Source: Chloroflexota bacterium
GTDB lineage: Bacteria; Chloroflexota; Anaerolineae; Anaerolineales; Villigracilaceae
Reading direction: 5' to 3'
Assembly (NCBI GenBank): GCA_016234555.1
Contig: JACRBJ010000012.1
Coordinates: 1 to 64,000 of the forward strand
DNA length: 64,000 nt
Shown here: positions 43,822 through 52,318 of the stretch, in pieces
Numbering within the stretch: position 1 is the first letter of the stretch
How the letters are laid out: each line of letters begins with the position of its first letter
The notes under the pieces: model-generated
Told to the model about the DNA's origin: nothing
The model's database searches: none
What the model saw: only the letters and a program-made list of their open reading frames with translations
Program-made: the position numbers and the translations under genes

Positions 43822-45956
43822 GAAACCTTTCTGGGAACCGAGATAATAATCTTTGTTCCTGTATTTATCCTTGATGTGATTTTAAATTTGCCATTTGCGC
43901 GCAATGCGCGTTCCTTCATGTTGCGCAACCCCAGCCCTGAATTATCCAGTTTCTTAATGTCAAACCCCTGCCCGTCGTCCCGAATCTCCAAAATGACATT
44001 TTGACGGGTTTGTTTCAAATTTATGGATACGTTCCTTGCATGGGCGTGTCTGAGAATATTGTTGAGCGCCTCCTGGGCAATGTAGTACAGCGCAATTTCG
44101 CTGTCTTTCTCAAGTTGAATATTTTCGTCGGAGATCATTCTGGCTTTGATGTCGGCGCGTCCCTCCACAGAGGCAAGGCGGTGTTGTAATGTGGAGACCA
44201 GTCCATCTTTAAGGTCGACGGGCTGCATTTCATAAAGGAAAAGACGCATCTCCTTGACGGCCTGCCGTGCATTTTCCCCGATACGGCTGAGCACCTCCAC
44301 AGGTGCGATCTTGGTGCCTGCTTCTATGCCAGCTTGGGCTGCTTCTGTCAATGCAACCAGTCCGTATAGTTTTTGGCTGACTGAGTCGTGAAGATCTCTT
44401 AGGAGACGTTGTCGTTCACTGAGGGCGATGGCGAATTGTTTCCGTCGATTGCTGTCGATAAGCGTCGCCACCTGGTTTGCGATGGTTGTCAGGCGAATTA
44501 CCTCGTCCTGGCTGTATGCGGTGTCGCCGTTTCTTCCCAGGCATAGGCAGCCTATTATGTTGTTTTCGTGTTGGGTATAGATAATCAAGGGAATTAAAAC
44601 GACATGACTGAAACCCAGTTGGGTCGGGTTGAATGGAGCGTTGGGACGATGCCGCTGGCCTAGAACCAGGGGGCGGTTTTCTTCGTTCCTTGACAACCAG
44701 TTGAGAATATTTTCCCTGATTGTTTTGCTGTTGAGCGTGTTCACATGGTCGAGGGCAAAGCCAAATTGTGATTTTAGCAAAAGGCTGTGTTTGTTGTCCT
44801 CGTTCACTGTTGTTATGAAGGCGGCAACGGCCTGGCTGTGGAACGAATACACAATCTGGTAATTCAACTCGGATAGAAATTCCTCCATGTCTATGGAGCG
44901 GCTTGCCAGACTGGATATTGCATTGAGGAGCACAAATAACTCGTCGCGCGCCTTTTGGTGAATAATGTCTGCAAGCTTGCGTCCTGTAATGTCGCGCCAC
45001 ATGACCAAATATCCGATCGGCGCATTTCTTTGGTCGGATAATGGAGAAATGCGGATGTTTAAATATTGCCAGTCATTTTGTGCTTTAAAGGAGCGCCGCA
45101 TTTCCATCTCTTTAATCCCCTCCGAGGAACGTGATACTTTGTGCCACTCACTCAGGATTTGCTCCACCGGCAGACCGTAGATGTGTTCGCGAGACATGCC
45201 GATCATTTTTTCTGTGGACATGTTCACGTCGATTATTTTATCCTCCATGTCCACGATCATCCACCCATCATCCATGCTTTCAACGACGATATCCCTGGTA
45301 AGAGCCGTTGTTTCAATCGGGTGACTGTTGAATCTTCCGTATAGGAAACCGGCTATTGCCAGTGAGTAGGAAAATACGGCGATATAGATCTCGGAACCCA
45401 GATCGCGATGCGATACAAAAATAAACAAGTTGCCGAGAAGGGGAAAAACGGCGCTGACAAGGCTTGTCGCAACATGCGGGGACGGGCGCGACTTGTGTAG
45501 AAAAGCATCTGCAAATAGCAGAAGGCTGACAACAAGCAAGTGGGAAGTGTAAATTAAATTTATTTGTTCCCAGATTCTACTTTCTGGGCTGAACAAAATT
45601 TCCCTTGTGAACCCTGTCCAGAAAAATATCTGGGTAAGAATGGGTTCTATAATTAATAGTAAAAACGTGGCAGGCGGCGGCCATGGGGTCTGGTTTTTAT
45701 GCGAAAGCGCGAAAAGCAGTTGCGCCGAAGCGGCAAGTGCCAGAAAAAGATAGTTTATACTCTTTAGCGCATCCGAAGGTACGAGCGTCTTATGAATGTC
45801 GTGAATCAGGCTTGCGGCTATCCAGACGACAACGATGACAATTAGCGCAAAAATGCCGTCAATGGCGCCGGGCGTTTTTTTCCTTAAAAGCGTTATCGCT
45901 CCTGTGAGCAGGATAAGAATTACGGCAAGGAGGATGCTTAGAGGTTGACTGGGCAT
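43818..45956 (-). CDS. 7TM-PAS-GAF histidine kinase (NarX/DesK type)
   Basis: 712 aa. About seven N-terminal helices (about 5-215) resemble the 7TM histidine-kinase sensor domain. A PAS domain ('VESMDDGWMIVDMEDKIIDVN', about 230-345) and a GAF-like domain (about 350-500) follow. Then come HisKA_3 with H-box 'LLRDLHDSVSQKLYGL' and a HATPase with 'EALNNILRHAHA', 'IRDDGQGFD' and 'SGLGLRNMKERA'. It is transcribed with the TPR/Mrr/Y1-like genes upstream (4-base gap) and overlaps the response regulator downstream. Confidence 0.92.
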   Translation of the reverse strand: MPSQPLSILLAVILILLTGAITLLRKKTPGAIDGIFALIVIVVVWIAASLIHDIHKTLVPSDALKSINYLFLALAASAQLLFALSHKNQTPWPPPATFLLLIIEPILTQIFFWTGFTREILFSPESRIWEQINLIYTSHLLVVSLLLFADAFLHKSRPSPHVATSLVSAVFPLLGNLFIFVSHRDLGSEIYIAVFSYSLAIAGFLYGRFNSHPIETTALTRDIVVESMDDGWMIVDMEDKIIDVNMSTEKMIGMSREHIYGLPVEQILSEWHKVSRSSEGIKEMEMRRSFKAQNDWQYLNIRISPLSDQRNAPIGYLVMWRDITGRKLADIIHQKARDELFVLLNAISSLASRSIDMEEFLSELNYQIVYSFHSQAVAAFITTVNEDNKHSLLLKSQFGFALDHVNTLNSKTIRENILNWLSRNEENRPLVLGQRHRPNAPFNPTQLGFSHVVLIPLIIYTQHENNIIGCLCLGRNGDTAYSQDEVIRLTTIANQVATLIDSNRRKQFAIALSERQRLLRDLHDSVSQKLYGLVALTEAAQAGIEAGTKIAPVEVLSRIGENARQAVKEMRLFLYEMQPVDLKDGLVSTLQHRLASVEGRADIKARMISDENIQLEKDSEIALYYIAQEALNNILRHAHARNVSINLKQTRQNVILEIRDDGQGFDIKKLDNSGLGLRNMKERALRANGKFKITSRINTGTKIIISVPRKVS

Positions 45957-45960
45957 TGTT

Positions 45961-47301
45961 CTATCTGAGCACAGAAAGTTCCTGTGGGCTTAGCAGGAAA
46001 TGCAAATTTGGGTCGCGCTGGATGCAATGAGTTTTGATTTTTCCCTCTTCTTTGGAATGCCGTAAATATACGAGCGCCTCATCCTTCCTGCCGTTAAGTA
46101 TGTAGGCACAAACGCGCTGGACGATGTTTTGGGGCGATGATATTGCCTCCGCTTTTATGAGTTCCCTGATGCACTCTGTGTGTTGACTGTTCGCATGGTA
46201 ACAAACTGCCAGGGAGTAGTATGCATTTGGGTCATAAGGATCGATAATTTGCGCCTTTGTCATGTTCTCGATCGCATCTTCGATCCTGCCCATGGACAGG
46301 AAAAGATAACCCAGCCCGCGCCAAAGTTGGGAGTTCCCCTGGTCTTTCCCGGAGGCTTGTCTGCCCGTTAGAGCTGCGCTTGAGTTTTTACCCAACCCGT
46401 GAAGCGCAAAACCGGTGTTCAGCATAATTGCCCCATTTTCGGGAGCGTTGGCTAAAGCCCGTTTGAATTTGACGACTGCGCCCGGCTTGTTTCCTCTTTC
46501 ATACGCCCCAATGCCTTCGGCATTGAATACCCATGCCTGATACTGGGAGATTGGATATTTCTCCAGCAGGGCCTGACTGTCGGTTAAATAATTGGAGAAT
46601 TTGTCAAGATCGTTCAGGAGCCAGCTGTAGTGAACCAATTTCAACAGGGCTTCCATACGCATGGATGCCGCATTTTCTTCCTGTGGTAGTTGTGTCACGA
46701 ATTCTTCGTAATACGCGAGTTTATTTTTTTGAGCATCCTCCTCCATCCATGGAATCTGTTCTTTCCATAAGAATAATCCAGCGGGGAGGGACTGTTTTTT
46801 CGAGCCGCGTTTGGGAGCAAACTCCACAACCCGGTGGCGGAACGCCCAAAAATCGGGCGCAAGCCGCGGTATATCTTCCGCCTCTGACGTAGTCAGCCAA
46901 AATACGACGCGCATGCGCTTCTCCACCAGAAGTTCCCGCCTTATGTTGAGCGCGCTATATACATTGCCGTTGGATGCCCGTTCTGCCTTTTCGATTCCTG
47001 AGACAAAAAAGACGACCCCTTCGGCCTGGGGGGTGCCACCTATCACCCGGATTACATCCGGGTTGTCACCTTCGATATCGATATATGCAACCCGCCCGTC
47101 CATCTTGCATATTTCCTTCTCAAGCGACTGTTGTGCCTCGATTTGCCCCGGTTTTGAGCTATGGACAGCAAGCAGGATGCTCGGTCTGTTCCATTGCAAG
47201 GCGAGCCTGATTTCTTCCACCAGAATGTCAAGTCCTGCTTTGAAGGCCTTGCTGTGGAATCGTTTGTGGGTAATGTTGTCCGCTATCTGCTGCTTCGTCA
47301 T
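45961..47301 (-). CDS. TPR protein with P-loop-less ATPase-like domain (446 aa)
   Basis: Residues about 15-165 parallel the N-terminus of the 913-aa protein: 'NRPSILLAVHSSKPGQIE', 'GVVFFVSGIEKAE', 'MRVVFWLTTSEAEDIPRLAPDFW', 'HRVVEFAP'. Core strands are kept, but there is no GxxxxGKS/T at the first strand. About 5 TPR units follow (about 215-420; 'DPYDPNAYYSLAVCYHANSQ'). It is probably a regulatory or recognition subunit rather than an enzyme. It lies 5 bases after the Mrr-like gene and 4 before the kinase. Confidence 0.8.
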   Translation of the reverse strand: MTKQQIADNITHKRFHSKAFKAGLDILVEEIRLALQWNRPSILLAVHSSKPGQIEAQQSLEKEICKMDGRVAYIDIEGDNPDVIRVIGGTPQAEGVVFFVSGIEKAERASNGNVYSALNIRRELLVEKRMRVVFWLTTSEAEDIPRLAPDFWAFRHRVVEFAPKRGSKKQSLPAGLFLWKEQIPWMEEDAQKNKLAYYEEFVTQLPQEENAASMRMEALLKLVHYSWLLNDLDKFSNYLTDSQALLEKYPISQYQAWVFNAEGIGAYERGNKPGAVVKFKRALANAPENGAIMLNTGFALHGLGKNSSAALTGRQASGKDQGNSQLWRGLGYLFLSMGRIEDAIENMTKAQIIDPYDPNAYYSLAVCYHANSQHTECIRELIKAEAISSPQNIVQRVCAYILNGRKDEALVYLRHSKEEGKIKTHCIQRDPNLHFLLSPQELSVLR

Positions 47302-47306
47302 TTTGT

Positions 47307-48164
47307 TTATTCGTTCGCGGCAAGAAAATTAACCGCTTTCAAGGGGAGGAAGCGATGGGCATCCTCGCTTAATTTATAATAATATGTTTCCCAAAGGTTG
47401 AAAAAAGCTGTGGCGTCAAGCGCCGTAATTCTTTGGAAATCGTGGAGACCCAGTTCCTGGGTTGCTTCGTTGGTGAAGCCGCCGGTTGAAACCACCATGC
47501 CAAAGTCATCTACCCCCAGAATGGATGCAAAACTTTTAATGCCCTCCAGCGTTACAGCCTGCCCCTTGTGTATGATCTGGACAAGAATGCGTTCCCCTTT
47601 TATCCCCATTGGGTTGGTGTGGACGATGAGGTTAATCTTCCCTCGCTGCTTTTCCGGCGGCGCCATCCACGATGGGTGATACTCCATGGCGCGCAACAAC
47701 TCTGCCAGCATGATTTGAATCTCATGTTGGCTCAGGTTGAACAGGTGCCTTTTGATTTGTGCCCAAGCCGCCTCTTGCGCGACTTCTATTGTTATCACAT
47801 TTTCGGAGATTTCCTGCCTTCGCTCGTTGTATAGACGGAGCGCCTCCTGGTAAAAATCGTGTACACTTGCAAACCCGCTGCAGGAATTGTATCCATCCTG
47901 GGTTATCCGCCAGTGTCCCTTCCCGTCCTTTTCCAGCCATCCCACTTGAACGATGGGAATTGTCGCAATGCGTATGATCTTTTCATATCGCGGTATGTTG
48001 GTGCCGGGGGAATATTTCAACTCCTCATCAGTTAGTTTGGTGACATGTGGGATGTGTAATAATATTTCCCTGGCTGGCAAGCCATCGGGTTTGTCCCATA
48101 GAATCTCAAACACACTTCGCAATAGCTCTCCCGCTCTTTTTACGGTTATGTTAGTCATAGACAA
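47307..48164 (-). CDS. Mrr-like protein with degenerate nuclease site
   Basis: 285 aa. It has an N-terminal Mrr_N winged helix ('AREILLHIPHVTKLTDEEL ... VGWLEKDGKGHWRITQDG') and a C-terminal Mrr-type fold. The latter is recognisable by 'DDFGMVVSTGGFTNEA' and the end 'LSEDAHRFLPLKAVNFLA'. The PD-(D/E)xK residues are altered: the usual GIDxI is 'KINLIV' and QVK is 'QIIHK'. Cleavage is therefore doubtful and DNA or modified-base binding is more likely. It lies between the Y1-like gene (44-base gap) and the TPR gene. Confidence 0.75.
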   Translation of the reverse strand: MSMTNITVKRAGELLRSVFEILWDKPDGLPAREILLHIPHVTKLTDEELKYSPGTNIPRYEKIIRIATIPIVQVGWLEKDGKGHWRITQDGYNSCSGFASVHDFYQEALRLYNERRQEISENVITIEVAQEAAWAQIKRHLFNLSQHEIQIMLAELLRAMEYHPSWMAPPEKQRGKINLIVHTNPMGIKGERILVQIIHKGQAVTLEGIKSFASILGVDDFGMVVSTGGFTNEATQELGLHDFQRITALDATAFFNLWETYYYKLSEDAHRFLPLKAVNFLAANE

Positions 48165-48208
48165 AATCTCATGGTGAAGCGTGTGATATTCTGTGCGCCC
48201 CCTGACGG

Positions 48209-48730
48209 TTATGGTGTGTTTAATCCCTGCTGGCGCCGGGCCAAGCGAATGTATTGACGGATCATTTCTTCGGGGTGGGGTCTGGTGCCAAGGACCACCA
48301 GATAGCCGGGTGCCCAGAAATCATCGGATAAACTATCGGTTTGGATATGTTTAAAATTGTCGAAGATCATCCTCGATATTTCGTAACGAATTTGGCGCAT
48401 AAAGTGTCCTGGGGGTGTGGAAGGAGTGACCATGATGGCCCATTGGAGGTAATCGGTTTGCACATTGCTGAATTCCAACGTCCAGCCATAGGAAAGGCAG
48501 ACTTGCTGGAGCCATTGGGGCAGTAAATTTGCCAGGCTGCCTTCCAATTGATGAGATGGGAGCCTGGGAATTAACAGACAGGTGTAACTTAAATTGTAAG
48601 ACTCAAGGTCTACAGGTTCCAGTAGAAATTCCTGGCGGGAACCTGAATCCCCACTTCCCTTTGTGCCATTTGTTTGGGAAAGTGGAACAGAGAAGGGAAC
48701 TTTTGTTTTTTCCTGGGTTGGCTGGTTCAT
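48209..48730 (-). CDS. Y1 (IS200/REP-type) transposase-like protein without HUH motif
   Basis: 173 aa from ATG 48730. After a Ser/Gly-rich 45-residue lead, the fold pattern of TnpA_IS200 is visible. 'LQQVCLSYGWTLEFSNVQ' corresponds to the helix and strand before the HUH. 'TDYLQWAIMVTPSTPPGHF' takes the place of PDHVHLL...PxxSP. 'MRQIRYEISRMIFDNF', 'DFWAPGYLVVLGT' and 'EEMIRQYIRLA' with the candidate Tyr follow. The metal-binding His-x-His is Tyr-Leu-Gln, so it should not nick DNA. No IS ends or hairpins flank it. It is first gene of the kinase operon, so probably exapted for DNA binding. Confidence 0.7.
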   Translation of the reverse strand: MNQPTQEKTKVPFSVPLSQTNGTKGSGDSGSRQEFLLEPVDLESYNLSYTCLLIPRLPSHQLEGSLANLLPQWLQQVCLSYGWTLEFSNVQTDYLQWAIMVTPSTPPGHFMRQIRYEISRMIFDNFKHIQTDSLSDDFWAPGYLVVLGTRPHPEEMIRQYIRLARRQQGLNTP

Positions 48731-49081
48731 CTCGTATTTCAATTAAGCCCAATCATAGAGCAATATGGTTTATGCAGAATCAAGTTTGATATTGCCTCCT
48801 GCGGCCCAATAATTACAATCGCATTGCTACGTTGGAATTTTATCTTAAACCTCAATTAAAATCCATAGTTTTTTGATATAAACAACCCGCATTATATGTA
48901 TTTCATCTTATGAATGTCTATCGAAAAAAATACTAAGTATCGCAAACGCCGACAGAGTTGATTTCCATGCCCGCTGTGTTAAAAAATTAATATGGAATGA
49001 TAACGCGGCAATTATGTGACCGGGTGTATCCTTTGCGCACCGTAAGTTTTTCTGCCGAGTATTTCAAATGGGAATCTGCAC
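48731..49081. other. AT-rich divergent intergenic region
   Basis: 351 bases between the minus-strand Y1-like operon and a plus-strand small gene. It is markedly more AT-rich than the flanks and must hold promoters for both directions. I see no convincing paired -35/-10 or RNA gene. Confidence 0.4.
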
Positions 49082-49402
49082 ATGTCAAAAAAAGTTGTTT
49101 TTAATGGAATAGAGATATTGACCAATGAGGATGACTCGTCGGCGCAGGACATACTTGGGTTTGTCGAAACCATAGTTGACAACCTTGAGAGTGATTTGGA
49201 TAGAGATGACGAGAATTTCCATATGTCAATCAACATGGATTTTTCTCCAAATCGCTCGATAAAACATAGCTTTTCTGTGACGAATTTGTCTAACAATGGA
49301 ACGAGAGGAAAGGTCATGCGGATTTTAGAAAAGTCGACAGATATGCGCAAAGGTAAAGCGTTGGGTTCAATGAAAATTGACCTTCAAGTTGAGGATATTT
49401 GA
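49082..49402 (+). CDS. Small acidic hypothetical protein
   Basis: 106 aa, acidic first half (Asp/Glu/Ser), basic middle, no signal peptide, no Cys. Its codon use is more AT-rich than the neighbours. No family is recognised. It ends just before a good terminator, which supports it being a real single gene. Confidence 0.6.
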   Translation: MSKKVVFNGIEILTNEDDSSAQDILGFVETIVDNLESDLDRDDENFHMSINMDFSPNRSIKHSFSVTNLSNNGTRGKVMRILEKSTDMRKGKALGSMKIDLQVEDI

Positions 49403-49421
49403 GAGTATGGCTTGTATGGAG

Positions 49422-49444
49422 AGACCCGATCTTCGGGTCTTTTT
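49422..49444 (+). terminator. Terminator after the 106-aa gene
   Basis: AGACCCGA/TCGGGTCT hairpin followed by TTTTG. Confidence 0.8.
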
Positions 49445-49510
49445 GTTTAACGGTACAATTTCGCATTATTCACGGCATTTGTGCATTGCTCCTGATCGAT
49501 TCTGCAACCA

Positions 49511-50164
49511 ATGATTAGCCTCGAATTCCACTGTCATACCATCGCCTCGAAAGACTCGCTCACCCGTCCCGTTGACCTGGTTGTCGCCGCCCGCCGCAAG
49601 CGGATTGACCGGGTGGTGGTGACGGACCACAATTCCATCGCGGGGGCGCGGGAGGCGCAGGCGATTGATCCTGAACTCATCATCATCGGCGAGGAGATTA
49701 TGACGACCAAAGGTGAAATCCTTGCTGCCTTTGTGCGGGAGGAAGTCCCCGCAGGGCTGTCGCCATCCGAGACGATTGCTCTGCTCAGGGCGCAGGGAGC
49801 CTTCATCAGTGTCTCGCATCCGTTCGATGAATGGCGCGCGGGCGGCTGGAAGGAATCTGACTTGCTGGAAATCATCCCGCTGGTGGATGCCATCGAGGTC
49901 TACAACTCGCGCTGCATGTTGCCGCGGTTCAACCGTCAGGCACGGGAATTTGCTCGCAGGCACAATATCCCTGGTACGGTTGGTTCGGACGCGCACGCGG
50001 CTTTCGAGTTGGGTAGGTCACTCTTATTGCTGGACCAGTTCACAGGTCCAGATGGTTTGAGAAACATCGTTCGCGGGGCAAAGACACGGGTCAGGTGGTC
50101 GCCCTGGTGGTTCCATTTCACGTCAAGATATGCATCCATGAAAAAGAAATCGCAAAAATCTTGA
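49511..50164 (+). CDS. PHP-domain phosphoesterase
   Basis: 217 aa. PHP metal-binding motifs are in order: 'EFHCHTIASKDS' (HxH), 'VVTDHNSI', 'IIIGEEI', 'ISVSHPFDEW', 'AIEVYNSR' and 'GTVGSDAH'. It is a short stand-alone form (YciV/RNase AM-like group), probably a metal-dependent phosphatase or nuclease. The Lys-rich C-terminus ends inside the -35 box of the cold-shock gene promoter. Confidence 0.85.
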   Translation: MISLEFHCHTIASKDSLTRPVDLVVAARRKRIDRVVVTDHNSIAGAREAQAIDPELIIIGEEIMTTKGEILAAFVREEVPAGLSPSETIALLRAQGAFISVSHPFDEWRAGGWKESDLLEIIPLVDAIEVYNSRCMLPRFNRQAREFARRHNIPGTVGSDAHAAFELGRSLLLLDQFTGPDGLRNIVRGAKTRVRWSPWWFHFTSRYASMKKKSQKS

Positions 50165-50187
50165 CATGGATAATCCGCTATGATAAT
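50161..50187 (+). promoter_or_regulatory. Candidate promoter of the cold-shock gene
   Basis: TTGACA (50161-50166) with GATAAT (50182-50187, 15-bp spacer) or TAATCT (50184-50189, 17-bp spacer). Transcription from here would leave about 70 bases of 5' leader before the csp ATG. Confidence 0.45.
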
Positions 50188-50265
50188 CTTGCGCCAACAT
50201 GACCCGTTCGCCTTTGAAAGCGTAAAGATGAATGGGCATAATTTTTTTCAGCAGGAGCATGAAAG

Positions 50266-50478
50266 ATGTCAGAACGTTTTGTTGGAACCGTCAAGTGGTT
50301 CAATGCGACCAAGGGCTATGGCTTCATTGGGCGCGATGGTGGTGAGGATGTGTTCGTTCACTTTTCCGCCATTCAGAGCGACGGCTATCGTAAACTCGAA
50401 GCCGAACAGAAGGTGGAGTTCTCCATCGAAAACGGACCCAAGGGGTTGCAGGCCGCCAACGTTATCCCGCTCTCGTAA
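50266..50478 (+). CDS. Cold-shock domain protein (CspA family)
   Basis: 70 aa, one cold-shock domain: '[15 protein letters not shown]' (RNP1) and 'DVFVHFSAI' (RNP2). It is a nucleic-acid chaperone that melts RNA structure. AGGAG precedes the ATG. A terminator follows closely. Confidence 0.95.
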   Translation: MSERFVGTVKWFNATKGYGFIGRDGGEDVFVHFSAIQSDGYRKLEAEQKVEFSIENGPKGLQAANVIPLS

Positions 50479-50511
50479 GACTGCGCCCGACGGCTAAAGT
50501 TTTGCGACCAG

Positions 50512-50541
50512 ACAGGACTGTCGTGAGATAGTCCTGTTTTA
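50512..50541 (+). terminator. Terminator after the cold-shock gene
   Basis: ACAGGACT/AGTCCTGT with a 10-base loop, then TTT. Confidence 0.7.
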
Positions 50542-50654
50542 TTTGGGGGATAGGAAGGTATGACTTTCGTTACTACTTTGGCTGATGTAAACTGCTACAA
50601 TAAAATAAACCCGTAACTTTTTGCGGACTTCAACGACTAATTAGTGGAGGCATT

Positions 50655-50921
50655 TTGTCATTTCTAAACCTGTTCAAGCGTGATGCCATTCGTCGTGCTA
50701 CGCTGTTTTCGGGACATGTCGTGCCCGACCCTGTCCGCTGTGTGCAATGCGGGATTTGTTCGTTTAACTGCCCAATCGAAATCGATGTCCGCTCTCACGT
50801 TTGGAGAAATGAATCTGTGAAGAACAGCGAATGCCTGACCTGCGGCGAGTGCGTGGCGCGCTGCCCGCGCGGGGTGCTGCGCTTTGTGCAGACGGATTTG
50901 TTCGAGCGGAGTGGCAAATGA
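50655..50921 (+). CDS. Ferredoxin-like 2x[4Fe-4S] protein
   Basis: 88 aa, TTG start with GTGGAGG at 7-base spacing. Two cluster motifs, CVQCGICSFNCP and CLTCGECVARCP, are spaced as in HdrC/GlpC-type electron-transfer subunits. It is first gene of the redox unit and its stop overlaps the oxidoreductase ATG (ATGA), so the two probably form a complex. Confidence 0.87.
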   Translation: MSFLNLFKRDAIRRATLFSGHVVPDPVRCVQCGICSFNCPIEIDVRSHVWRNESVKNSECLTCGECVARCPRGVLRFVQTDLFERSGK

Positions 50922-52228
50922 GATACGTTATCATCGGTTCGGGCGTGGCGGGATATTCCGCGGTGGAGGCGATCCGCGCCATGGATTCGGCGGGGGAGAT
51001 CGTCATGGTCAGCGCAGATGCAAATGGATATTATTCCCGCCCCGGTCTGGCTTATTACCTGACGGGTGAACTGCGCGACAAGGCTTTGTATCCATGGCAA
51101 CAGAATGACTATAAAAAATTGAACTTCAGTTTCCTCAAGGGGCGGGTGACGTGCATCCTGCGCGTGGAGCATGCGCTTGAAATCGACGGGAAACCGCGTT
51201 TGAATTATGACAAGCTGTTGGTTGCAACGGGCGCGAGCGCCCTGCCATTGGATGTCCCCGGTTCCAAATTCGAGGGGGTGGTCAAACTCGACCATTTTGC
51301 CGACGCGAAAAACATCCTCAACCTTGCAAAGAGCGGAAGGACTGCGGCGGTTGTTGGAGGCGGAATTACCGCGCTCGAACTGGCTGAGGGTTTGCTGGCG
51401 CGCGGTATGAAGGTCCACTATCTTTTGCGCGGCGACCGCTATTGGAGCAACGTGCTCGACGAGCGTGAATCCAAAACGGTGCAGGGACGTTTGCAGGCTG
51501 AAGGGGTGGAACTGCATTTCTATTCCGAAGTAAGCGAAATCATCGGTAAAAAGAATCGCGTTGCGGCAGTTCGACTTAAGAACGGGCAGACCCTGAAATG
51601 CGACCTGCTGGCGTACGCTGTTGGGATTCGTCCGCGCCTTGAGCTGGTTCAGGACATCGGGCTGAATCTTGATCGTGGAATTTTGGTGGATGAACATTTG
51701 CATACCAATGACCCCGACATCTTTGCCGCCGGCGACGTGGCGCAGGTCTTCGATCCGCTTTCGGGGCGCGCTGTGCTCGATAGTTTATGGAATCCAGCCC
51801 GGGAGCAGGGTCAGGTGGCTGGGATGAATATGGCGGGACGCAAAGCCGCATACCTGAAATCCCCGCCGTTCAACGTCACCCGCCTGGCTGGTTTGACCAC
51901 CACCATCATCGGCGTGGTGGGACATGGTCACGATGAAGATGTGATTGGCATTGCGCGCGGCGACAGCGAGACCTGGCGCGACCTGCCCGATGCGATCATG
52001 GCGCAAAGCGGTTTCGACGTCAATCATCTGCGGCTGGTAATTGGCGAGGAGAGCCTGCTTGGCGCGGTGGTAATGGGCGACCAGACCCTGTCCTTTCCGC
52101 TGGAAAAGATGATCGCAGGTAGGGCGGATATTTCACCCATCCGCGAGAAGCTGATGACACCCGATGCGCCGCTTGCCGATTTGATCGCAGATTTTTGGGT
52201 GACGTGGAGAACACAGGCGCTTTTGTAG
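50918..52228 (+). CDS. FAD-dependent pyridine-nucleotide-disulfide-type oxidoreductase
   Basis: 436 aa from ATG 50918. FAD-binding 'VIIGSGVAGYSAVEAI', NAD(P)-binding 'AAVVGGGITALELAEGL', and the second FAD motif 'DIFAAGDVAQVFD'. It resembles the NirB N-terminal and rubredoxin/ferredoxin reductase group, without the redox-active CxxxxC. It probably passes electrons between NAD(P)H and the adjacent Fe-S protein. Confidence 0.87.
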   Translation: MRYVIIGSGVAGYSAVEAIRAMDSAGEIVMVSADANGYYSRPGLAYYLTGELRDKALYPWQQNDYKKLNFSFLKGRVTCILRVEHALEIDGKPRLNYDKLLVATGASALPLDVPGSKFEGVVKLDHFADAKNILNLAKSGRTAAVVGGGITALELAEGLLARGMKVHYLLRGDRYWSNVLDERESKTVQGRLQAEGVELHFYSEVSEIIGKKNRVAAVRLKNGQTLKCDLLAYAVGIRPRLELVQDIGLNLDRGILVDEHLHTNDPDIFAAGDVAQVFDPLSGRAVLDSLWNPAREQGQVAGMNMAGRKAAYLKSPPFNVTRLAGLTTTIIGVVGHGHDEDVIGIARGDSETWRDLPDAIMAQSGFDVNHLRLVIGEESLLGAVVMGDQTLSFPLEKMIAGRADISPIREKLMTPDAPLADLIADFWVTWRTQALL

Positions 52229-52318
52229 TTTTTCTACTCAAGTTGTCGCCCCGGCGGCGAGGATGGTGGCTTGAGCAAAGAGTTTTGACAGTAAAAATAC
52301 AAATTGGGAGAGTGCATT

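Noticed and set aside
48209..48730. An active IS200/IS605 insertion sequence
   Set aside because: No HUH motif, no terminal hairpins, and operon-like spacing with non-mobile genes.
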